DNA of 64,000 nt from Marinobacter salinus (GTDB lineage: Bacteria; Pseudomonadota; Gammaproteobacteria; Pseudomonadales; Oleiphilaceae), in contig NZ_CP017715.1 of NCBI RefSeq assembly GCF_001854125.1, forward strand, positions 2,232,001 to 2,296,000, read 5' to 3'. Both the position numbers and the translations under genes were made by a program. Below the pieces are notes generated by a model. The model did no database searches. It saw nothing but the letters and a program-made list of their open reading frames with translations, and had not been told where the DNA came from. Position 1 is the stretch's first letter; each line of letters begins with the position of its first letter. Positions 57,935 through 64,000 of the stretch are shown in pieces.

Positions 57935-57974
57935 ATGTCACAGACACGTCACCACTCGGTCACTTCTGTGTCAT
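57935..57974 (+). promoter_or_regulatory. Tandem Pho-box-like array upstream of olsB
   Basis: Four heptamers with GTCA core at an exact 11-base period: ATGTCAC (57935), ACGTCAC (57946), CGGTCAC (57957), GTGTCAT (57968). The PhoB Pho box is CTGTCAT-N4-CTGTCAT, also period 11. The array ends 48 bases before the olsB ATG, where PhoB-activated promoters place their boxes. The neighbouring OmpR-family regulator is an alternative ligand. Confidence 0.6.
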
Positions 57975-58022
57975 ACCGGCTTCATAGGCTTGTCGGGAAA
58001 TGGAAACAAAAGAGACCAAGCC

Positions 58023-58784
58023 ATGACCGCACAAACTGTGAGAGCCCGGCGCAGCGCCCGCCGATTGAAAACCGACATCACCCGCTGCCCATCCCTGATC
58101 GAAGAAGCTCAGCGTCTGCGCTACCGGGTATTCTCAGAGGAGTATGGAAGTGATCTCGGGGCAGAAGTGCCCGGGATTGATGCAGACACCTTTGATAACG
58201 TGTGTGACCACCTGGTTGTTACCGACAGCGACAGCGGCGAACTGGTGGCGACCACACGGATCCTGCACCAGGCTGACCTGGGCTCTAATGGCACCTTCTA
58301 TTCCGCGGGTGAGTTTGATCTAACGGCTTTCGGCAACGTGACCGGCGCCGTAGCCGAGCTCGGGCGGACCTGCGTTCATCCGGAATACCGGAATGGCGCG
58401 ACGATCAGCCTTTTATGGTCTGCGGTAGCTGAGTATCTGGTCGAACACCAGGTGGACTACCTGATCGGTTGTGCGAGTATCAGTATGTCTGATGGCGGCC
58501 TCAAGGCATGGCGCATTGCCAACCAGCTCCAACGGGACTACCTGGCCGAAGAACAATTCCGCGTAACCCCCCGGCGGGAACTGCCGCACCTGACCCGCAT
58601 CCCTGAAACTGAGCGCCCCGTGGATGTCCCTCCGCTGATCAAAGCTTACATGCGGCTCGGCGCCAGGGTTTGCGGGCAACCCTGTTGGGATCCGGAATTC
58701 CGCTGTGCAGATTTGCTGGTTCTTCTGGAAGTGAACAAGCTGGCCGCCCGTTACAGCCGCCATTTCATGGGTAAGGTAGCCTGA
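58023..58784 (+). CDS. olsB: L-ornithine N(alpha)-acyltransferase OlsB
   Basis: GNAT-fold enzyme that N-acylates ornithine with 3-hydroxyacyl-ACP, first step of ornithine-lipid synthesis. 253 residues from ATG 58023 (MTAQTVRARRSARRLKTDIT); family motifs EEAQRLRYRVFSEEYG, VAELGRTCVHPEYRNGATIS and a C-terminal PPLIKAYMRLGARVCGQPCW. Older annotation calls these hemolysins. It precedes olsA by 25 bases and has a Pho-box-like array upstream, consistent with known induction of ornithine lipids when phosphate is scarce in other bacteria. Confidence 0.9.
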   Translation: MTAQTVRARRSARRLKTDITRCPSLIEEAQRLRYRVFSEEYGSDLGAEVPGIDADTFDNVCDHLVVTDSDSGELVATTRILHQADLGSNGTFYSAGEFDLTAFGNVTGAVAELGRTCVHPEYRNGATISLLWSAVAEYLVEHQVDYLIGCASISMSDGGLKAWRIANQLQRDYLAEEQFRVTPRRELPHLTRIPETERPVDVPPLIKAYMRLGARVCGQPCWDPEFRCADLLVLLEVNKLAARYSRHFMGKVA

Positions 58785-58809
58785 AGAGAACGGTTCACGG
58801 AGGCCAGTT

Positions 58810-59628
58810 ATGGCATGGTTCAGACTGACATTCAGATTAACGGCATTTGGGCTGTTTCTGGCAGCGACAGTCATGTTGGCCGCAACGCTCCTGATTGCCG
58901 ATTTTCTGACTCGCAAGCAGATTGACCGCACACCCTGGGCTCGCGCCTGCTTCCGCTGGGCTTGCCGCTGCCTTGGCCTGGACATTCACGTTCATGGCGC
59001 TCCACCAGAGCACAACGTGCTTTATGCGAGCAACCACATCAGCTGGTCAGACATTCCCATTCTCGGCAGCCTTACACCGATACGTTTCCTGTCTAAAGCC
59101 GAAGTTGGTCAGTGGCCCGTAATAGGCTGGCTGGCCCAACAGGCCGGAACCCTGTTCATAAAGCGTGGAGGAGGTCAGGCAAGACGGATCCGAAAAGACA
59201 TCTCGGAAAAACTGAAAGGCGGTGAATCGGTACTTGTCTTTCCGGAAGGCACAACCAGCGCAGGCTTGACCGTACTGCCGTTCCACGGGTTGCTCCTGGG
59301 CGCAGCTGCAGATTCAGGCCTTCCGGTTCAGCCGATCACCATCAGTTACCGCAGAAACGGGTGCCCTGACCATCTGAGCCCGTTTATCAGAAACGATGAA
59401 TTCCACACTCACTTGATAGCAATGCTGAAGCAGCCGCCAGCAAGGATAGACGTGCTTTTCCACCCTCCGCTGCCGGTAACGTCAGCCACCCGCACCGGAG
59501 AGCTCGCCGGGCAACTGCAGACCATTGTAACGGAGGGGCTGGCACGGATTCATGGACAGGAATTTGACCAACCGGACGTTCCTCCGATCAGAACAGCGGC
59601 CGCCCCTGAGCTACCTCATCCTCGGTAG
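58810..59628 (+). CDS. olsA: Lyso-ornithine lipid O-acyltransferase OlsA (PlsC family)
   Basis: Completes ornithine lipids by O-acylation. 272 residues: N-terminal membrane segment about 8-33, catalytic NHxxxxD as NHISWSD (His76, Asp81), FIKRGGG, and substrate motif VFPEGTTSAG. The family also contains 1-acylglycerol-3-phosphate acyltransferases; the olsB partner supports the OlsA role. Its 3' end overlaps the convergent slyD-type gene by 41 bases. Confidence 0.88.
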   Translation: MAWFRLTFRLTAFGLFLAATVMLAATLLIADFLTRKQIDRTPWARACFRWACRCLGLDIHVHGAPPEHNVLYASNHISWSDIPILGSLTPIRFLSKAEVGQWPVIGWLAQQAGTLFIKRGGGQARRIRKDISEKLKGGESVLVFPEGTTSAGLTVLPFHGLLLGAAADSGLPVQPITISYRRNGCPDHLSPFIRNDEFHTHLIAMLKQPPARIDVLFHPPLPVTSATRTGELAGQLQTIVTEGLARIHGQEFDQPDVPPIRTAAAPELPHPR

Positions 59629-60058
59629 CTTCGCGCCGGCCAACAATTTCGAGATCAAAATACAGGGTGAAGCCCGCAAGAGGATGATTCGCATCAACCC
59701 TGACCAGGTTGCCATCAATGCCCACAACCTGCACGACCTGCGCCTCGTCGCCGGTATTGGTCTGGAACTTCATGCCAACCTGCAGGTTCTCAATACCCTC
59801 AAACATTGAGCGAGGCACTTTACGAATCAGTTCCGGGTTATGCTCACCGTAGGCCAGGGCCGGAGGCACAGTGACCTCAAGACAATCGCCTACATTCCGG
59901 TCTTTCACGGCTTTTTGAATGCCCTCGATGATTTCCGGGCTGCCGTAGACAAAATGCAGCGGCTCGCTACCCTCTGAGGTATCAACGAGCTCTCCAATCT
60001 TGTTCTTCAGTACGTAATGAACGGTAAAAACGTCAGGTTTTGCTTTTGAAGCATCCAT
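59588..60058 (-). CDS. FKBP-type peptidyl-prolyl isomerase, SlyD-like
   Basis: 156 residues with the FKBP core (VFTVHYVLKNKIGELVDTSE, YGSPEIIEGIQKAVKD) and an IF insert-in-flap domain (VPRSMFEGIENLQVGMKFQT, DANHPLAGFTLYFDLEIVG). The His/Cys-rich metal-binding tail of Escherichia coli SlyD is absent. Its ATG overlaps the stop codon of the large CoA-family gene (TGATG). Prolyl isomerase/chaperone in the cytoplasm. The last 41 bases lie within olsA on the other strand. Confidence 0.92.
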   Translation of the reverse strand: MDASKAKPDVFTVHYVLKNKIGELVDTSEGSEPLHFVYGSPEIIEGIQKAVKDRNVGDCLEVTVPPALAYGEHNPELIRKVPRSMFEGIENLQVGMKFQTNTGDEAQVVQVVGIDGNLVRVDANHPLAGFTLYFDLEIVGRREATEDEVAQGRPLF

Positions 60059-62268
60059 CAGGCTTTAGGGTTTCCTGTATCCGGAGGTGTATCGAGCATT
60101 TGCAGACCGTGAATCACGAGCCGTTGGTCCAGCTTCTCCCGAAGCCCCGAGGGATTGCTCAGGCCCATACGTTCGAGTAACGCACCGTAATGGCCTTCAT
60201 CGTCCCGGGCCCGGACGGCCTGCCACAAAGTCGACAGTTTACCACGGCGGGTAGCTGTTGCGGCCTTAAGGGTTTTAAGGGCTTTCCCTAACTTAAGTTC
60301 CTCATCAGTGAAGTCGCGACCAAACGGGAATGCCGGAAACAGCTCACTGTCTCCGGTAACGGAGACAGTCCGGCGAATCGCTTCGGGATTATTATTGCAC
60401 CAGTCCGCCGGTAATCTGAACGCGGGGTCCACTTTGCCGGCCTTTTGCGCCTGTTTGAGCAGTTCCTGCTGGAAACGGGAATCCGCAATACGGATCAGGC
60501 GCAGGTACACCTGTTCATCACACTGCCCCCGAAGGTCTGCAATGCCGTATTCGGTAATGACGATGTCGCGCAGGTGTCGGGGAATCGTACAATGGGCGTA
60601 ATTAAATACAATATTTGACAGGGTCTTGCCGCCAGAAGTGTGCGTCGCCCGCATGGTCAGTATGGATCGCGCTCCCGGCAACTCATGGGCCATGGCAACA
60701 AAGTTATACTGCCCACCCACCCCACTGACTACCCGGCCATCGTCCAGCCCATCCGATACCGCAGCACCATTGAGTGTGTACATCATTGCCGAGTTGACGA
60801 ACCGGCCATGCACCCGCTGCGATACTTTCAGGCGCTGGTCGCCAAACGGATGGTCGTAAAGCTGATTAATGAAATTGACGCTGGTCATGCAGATCTGGTC
60901 ACGCTGCTCATCTGTGAGGTCCCGCAGAGCCTGATAGAACTGTTCAGGACCAACGTAGAAACCACCGTGCATAACAATACCGCCGGTTAACCTGTCTCCC
61001 AGAGCCAGGGTTTCAATCGCCTCTCTTGCCTCCGAACTGTCCAGGTCCCCCTCGAACGAATGCTCGCCGATCCGTAATCGACCACCTTTGAACTCGACCG
61101 CCGGCTTTAGAATTCCGAAACGCGCAAGCCAACTGACATCCCGGGCGCGAAGCGGAGAATCTATCAGTTTTTCCTTCCGCAACACATCCAGCATGTCCAG
61201 CGAGACATGTTCATCAATCACTGCTTCGTTAATCAGTGACTGGAGCTCTGCATGGTCATACACTGCCCGGCGCAGAATGCCCTCCTGCATCAGGTAAAGA
61301 AAACCATCGACCATCATCTCACTGCAACCATAGAGCCCCTTCTCGAAAGGGCCAGCCCCCCCTTCTGTTTTTACCAGCGGGAAATGCTCCTCAACCTTCA
61401 AGTGATCATAAACCGTGCGCCAGGCATCATTTTTCTGGTGACGAAGAATGGCACTGTGGACCAGCGCCGCACCCAACGAGCCGATGCCCACCTGCAGAGT
61501 GCCGCCGTCCTTTAACAAGGCGCTGGCATAAAAGCCAATCAGGTGGTCCTCGGGGCTAACCGCCATTTGCGGGGCGGAGAAAAGCGGATGATCCGTGGCC
61601 GACTGGTCAAACACCACATCAAAGCGATTTTCCTCGATTGCAGCGTGATGGCCCATGAAGGGCAGATTGCGGTTCAGCTCGGCAACGAGAGCAACCGGTG
61701 TACCCTCGGCTTCACGCTCCCGCATGAGCGGCAACAAGTCCAGGGAAAGATCGGGGTTGCAGCTGAGGCTGATCAGGCCGGGCTGGCTGACCTCATCCCC
61801 CGGAGACACCAACTGCGCAACAACATTGATCCCCTGCCCCATCAGATCGCGAACGGCGTGCGTGTAATTGCTGCTCACGTAATGGCGCTGCTGTGACGTA
61901 TTGTTCAGATAGCTGCCCGCCTTAAAAAAGAACTCCGAAACCACGACGTTTTTCGGAAGGCGGTTGCCCGATACATCACGAGCGTAAGCCAGCTCAGGAA
62001 TCCGACCGTAGAGCCGCTCGACAAAGGGGCCCATGAAACGCTTTTCAAGTGACGACCCTCCCTTGGGAGCCAGCAGCGACAGAGCAGTGACTATGTGAAG
62101 CTCAATCTCAGGATCATCCTTGGCCCGCTGGTATAAGGCGTTGACGAACCGGACCGGCTTTCCCAGCCCCAGCGGCAACCCAAGCCTGATGGTCTTTCCA
62201 ACGCGACGAATGACCTCGTCGACACACGCGTCCGCATCATTTATCCGACGACCACTTCGTACTGCCAT
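60058..62268 (-). CDS. Acetyl-CoA hydrolase/transferase family protein
   Basis: 736 residues from ATG 62268, 7 bases after AAGGAG. The C-terminal half has acetyl-CoA hydrolase/4-hydroxybutyrate CoA-transferase features (VVSGVGGQYNFVAMAHELPG, RATHTSGGKTLSNIVFNYAH, DIVITEYGIADLRGQCDEQV), and the N-terminal half has the related CoA-binding fold (VQLGIGSLGAAL-like VGIGSLGAALVHSAILRHQ). It is longer than typical 430-500-residue members; the extra sequence is at the N-terminus and the middle. The exact CoA substrate is unknown. Coupled to the SlyD-like gene by TGATG. Confidence 0.85.
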   Translation of the reverse strand: MAVRSGRRINDADACVDEVIRRVGKTIRLGLPLGLGKPVRFVNALYQRAKDDPEIELHIVTALSLLAPKGGSSLEKRFMGPFVERLYGRIPELAYARDVSGNRLPKNVVVSEFFFKAGSYLNNTSQQRHYVSSNYTHAVRDLMGQGINVVAQLVSPGDEVSQPGLISLSCNPDLSLDLLPLMREREAEGTPVALVAELNRNLPFMGHHAAIEENRFDVVFDQSATDHPLFSAPQMAVSPEDHLIGFYASALLKDGGTLQVGIGSLGAALVHSAILRHQKNDAWRTVYDHLKVEEHFPLVKTEGGAGPFEKGLYGCSEMMVDGFLYLMQEGILRRAVYDHAELQSLINEAVIDEHVSLDMLDVLRKEKLIDSPLRARDVSWLARFGILKPAVEFKGGRLRIGEHSFEGDLDSSEAREAIETLALGDRLTGGIVMHGGFYVGPEQFYQALRDLTDEQRDQICMTSVNFINQLYDHPFGDQRLKVSQRVHGRFVNSAMMYTLNGAAVSDGLDDGRVVSGVGGQYNFVAMAHELPGARSILTMRATHTSGGKTLSNIVFNYAHCTIPRHLRDIVITEYGIADLRGQCDEQVYLRLIRIADSRFQQELLKQAQKAGKVDPAFRLPADWCNNNPEAIRRTVSVTGDSELFPAFPFGRDFTDEELKLGKALKTLKAATATRRGKLSTLWQAVRARDDEGHYGALLERMGLSNPSGLREKLDQRLVIHGLQMLDTPPDTGNPKA

Positions 62269-62400
62269 TACCAAGCTCCTTATTGGTCTTTCTGGCTATC
62301 AATGCGGTCGATGATCACACGACACAAGTGCACTGGCAATGCGCCATGTCATGAATCAGAGAGGTTATAACAGAGAGGAAATACGAGGACTGAAAGGGAG

Positions 62401-62724
62401 TCAGAAATTCCACTTCAGGTTGAGACAGGCGCCTTCGTTGAGAAGGGCAATACCGTGATCGGGCTGGGCAGGTTCGGACGCGTAATGTTTGCCACCTTTA
62501 TCCGAACGGGACAGAGTCAGCGTCAGAAGACGCGAACCGATTGCACTGAAAGCGTCAGAGCTGTCGTCTTCGAAGTCTCCGGACATCCGCTCCTGCAGTT
62601 CGTAGAGATCTTCAGTCGTGATGGTTTCGCCCATGCCAGCAAACACGTGCTCGGCGGCTTCGGCGCGAACAACGAAAGCGACCATGTTGAGAGCGAGCAA
62701 TACGACAAAGATGCGAATAATCAT
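62401..62724 (-). CDS. Small exported protein of unknown function
   Basis: 107 residues: a signal peptide (MIIRIFVVLLALNMVAFVVR, cleavage near AEA-AEH), then an acidic segment (TTEDLYELQERMSGDFEDDS) and a C-terminal part ending GACLNLKWNF. One cysteine. No known family recognised. A candidate promoter directly upstream (62756-62784) supports expression. It lies alone between the aldo/keto reductase and the CoA-family gene. Confidence 0.65.
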   Translation of the reverse strand: MIIRIFVVLLALNMVAFVVRAEAAEHVFAGMGETITTEDLYELQERMSGDFEDDSSDAFSAIGSRLLTLTLSRSDKGGKHYASEPAQPDHGIALLNEGACLNLKWNF

Positions 62725-62755
62725 GACACTTCAAAGACCCTTTAACCGGAGCAGG

Positions 62756-62784
62756 ATTTTACGGATACCTATGGCTAAAGTCTA
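62756..62784 (-). promoter_or_regulatory. Candidate promoter of the small exported protein gene
   Basis: On the minus strand TAGACT (62784-62779), 17 bases, TAAAAT (62761-62756), giving a leader of about 25 bases to ATG 62724. Confidence 0.45.
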
Positions 62785-62839
62785 ATGATCAAAGCGGGAA
62801 AAGATGTGAATCCGCACACATATGCGCCGTTTTTTTGTC

Positions 62840-62858
62840 GCTGGATGACCAGCTTTTT
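62840..62858 (+). other. Short hairpin with T run, no plus-strand gene to end
   Basis: GCTGG-ATGA-CCAGC followed by TTTTTG on the plus strand. Both flanking genes are on minus, so it has no obvious transcript to terminate. On minus there is no T run after it. Confidence 0.35.
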
Positions 62859-62885
62859 GTCAAATAATAATCCCGGACGTTTCAG

Positions 62886-62935
62886 TTTGTAATCCGGCGG
62901 GCAGGACAACCCGCCAGCCCTCGCGACTGGCGGTG
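62886..62935 (-). other. GC-rich inverted repeats after the aldo/keto reductase
   Basis: On the minus strand, downstream of the reductase stop, CCGCCAG/CTGGCGG and GGCGGG/CCCGCC form two mutually exclusive hairpins. They lack a T run; a weak or Rho-linked end is possible. Confidence 0.35.
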
Positions 62936-62955
62936 CGCCGTAAAGTCCTCAAACC

Positions 62956-63993
62956 TCAGGGACAGGGATAGGTGAACTCCTGATGAATCGCATCGATAGC
63001 GTCCACCACTTCAGCACTCAAAGCCAGATCCGCCGAGCCCATGTTTTCGCGCAGCTGATCCATGGTCGTTGCACCAACAATGTTGCTGGTCACAAAGCTG
63101 CGACTGTTCACGTATGCCAGCGCCATCTGGACCGGCGAGAGCTCGTGCTTGCGGGCCAACTCAACATAGGCCCTGGTGGCGTCGGCGGCGCGCTCGCTGG
63201 TATAACGGCTGAATCGCTCATACAGTGTCAAACGGCCCTTCTCTGGCCACTTGTCGCCCAGGTACTTACCCGAAAGCATGCCAAAAGCAAGTGGTGAATA
63301 GGCCAGCAGCCCGGCGTGCTCGCGATGTGCAATCTCCGCCATCCCCACCTCAAACGAGCGGTTCAGAAGGTTATAGGGGTTCTGGACACTCACCACACGA
63401 GACCAACCCATTTCGCGGGCCAGCCGCAGATACTCCATGGTTCCCCAGGGCGTCTCGTTGGACAGGCCTATATGTCGAACCTTGCCTTCTTTTACCAGTT
63501 CAGTGAGCGCAGCCAGCGTCTCCTCAATCGGCGTAAATGCCTCGTCCGGATTATGCTCATACGCAAGCTTGCCAAAAAAGTTGGCATTGCGATCCGGCCA
63601 ATGCACCTGGTACAGATCGATATAGTCGGTTTGAAGCCTCTTGAGACTGTCATCACAAGCCTGGCGAATATGCGACCGTGTCAATCGGGGGCCATTGCGG
63701 AGGTAACTTAGTCCGTTGCCCGGCCCTGCCACCTTGGAGGCGATAACCAGATCGTCCCTCCGGCCACGATTAGCCAGCCAATTACCCAGATAGGTTTCAG
63801 TGAGTCCCTGGGTTTCGGCCTTCGGTGGTACCGGATACATCTCTGCGGCATCAATAAAGTTCACGCCTCGGGACGTTGCATAATCCAGTTGCTCAAAAGC
63901 TTCCTGCTCGGTGTTTTGCTCACCCCAGGTCATCGTGCCCAGGCAGATCAGACTGACATCAATGTCGGTATTTCCCAGCTTTCGCGTTTGCAT
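62956..63993 (-). CDS. Aldo/keto reductase, Tas-like
   Basis: 345 residues, (beta/alpha)8 NADPH-dependent reductase. Catalytic tetrad seen as Asp in NFIDAAEMYPVPP, the Tyr of AEMY, Lys in VIASKVAGPG, and His in IDLYQVHWPDR. The AEMYPVPP and TETYLGNWLANRGRRDDLVI segments are typical of the Tas subfamily of Escherichia coli. Substrate unknown. It starts 8 bases from the window edge, so its upstream region is not visible. Confidence 0.93.
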   Translation of the reverse strand: MQTRKLGNTDIDVSLICLGTMTWGEQNTEQEAFEQLDYATSRGVNFIDAAEMYPVPPKAETQGLTETYLGNWLANRGRRDDLVIASKVAGPGNGLSYLRNGPRLTRSHIRQACDDSLKRLQTDYIDLYQVHWPDRNANFFGKLAYEHNPDEAFTPIEETLAALTELVKEGKVRHIGLSNETPWGTMEYLRLAREMGWSRVVSVQNPYNLLNRSFEVGMAEIAHREHAGLLAYSPLAFGMLSGKYLGDKWPEKGRLTLYERFSRYTSERAADATRAYVELARKHELSPVQMALAYVNSRSFVTSNIVGATTMDQLRENMGSADLALSAEVVDAIDAIHQEFTYPCP

Positions 63994-64000
63994 ATTGTCT

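Noticed and set aside
1..64000. CRISPR arrays, tRNA, rRNA, insertion sequences, prophage
   Set aside because: No regularly spaced repeats, no T-loop motif outside coding regions, and no transposase or phage-type genes were seen.

Overview
The window is a compact, GC-rich chromosomal segment of core housekeeping genes from a gammaproteobacterium. The gene order (gacS/barA-cysM-rlmD-relA-mazG; pdxJ-recO-era-rnc-DUF4845-lepB-lepA-mucD-rseC-rseB-rseA-rpoE//nadB; ffh-rpsP-rimM-trmD-rplS; xerD-dsbC-hom-thrC-recJ-prfB-lysS; olsB-olsA) matches the Pseudomonas/Marinobacter type of arrangement, and protein details (sigma-E with a long N-terminus, DUF1631, HDOD proteins, monofunctional RelA) point most to a Marinobacter-like marine bacterium. 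The genus is an inference from synteny and protein character; no rRNA gene is present to confirm it.

Layout. 1-5.7 kb: the 5' part of a YbaK-HDOD fusion gene (cut by the window edge), ppc, a convergent pair of small paralogous genes around a structured spacer, and mazG. 5.7-10.3 kb: relA, rlmD and cysM on the minus strand. 10.5-13.4 kb: a GacS/BarA tripartite sensor kinase on plus. 13.4-19.5 kb: a tightly packed minus-strand run lepA-lepB-DUF4845-rnc-era-recO-pdxJ, with several start/stop overlaps. 19.6-26.9 kb: a CHASE-PAS-GGDEF-EAL protein, then the envelope-stress operon rpoE-rseA-rseB-rseC-mucD, with a sigma-E-like promoter and a strong terminator. 26.9-31.3 kb (plus): nadB, sdhE, ygfX and ygfZ (flavin/Fe-S related genes), then an HDOD protein. 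31.3-41.2 kb (minus): xerD, dsbC, hom, thrC, recJ, prfB (with the classic programmed frameshift), lysS and ung. 41.3-44.8 kb (minus): ffh, rpsP, rimM, trmD, rplS and a strong terminator. 45-51.1 kb (plus): a YpjD/CcsA-like membrane protein, a CorB/CNNM transporter, a Yip1-family protein, a DUF1631 protein and a TonB-like protein. 51.1-55.1 kb: grxD, argF, an orphan ABC ATPase and glpK. 55.4-60 kb: an RstAB-like two-component system divergent from ornithine-lipid genes olsB-olsA, with a dense regulatory spacer. 60-64 kb (minus): a large acetyl-CoA hydrolase/transferase-family protein coupled to a SlyD-like FKBP, a small exported protein, and an aldo/keto reductase.

I saw no tRNA, rRNA, CRISPR array, insertion sequence, integrase other than the housekeeping XerD, or prophage. 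No gene-free stretch exceeds about 260 bases. The most unusual non-coding signal is in the 57.78-58.02 kb spacer: four GTCA-core heptamers at an exact 11-base period (a tandem Pho-box-like array) in front of olsBA, plus two CTGTWACAG palindromes 51 bases apart. Other points of interest are the YbaK-HDOD fusion, the small paralogous pair with its cruciform-like spacer, a degenerate EAL domain, and an inverted repeat on the hom promoter. I found no clear new defence or mobile system.
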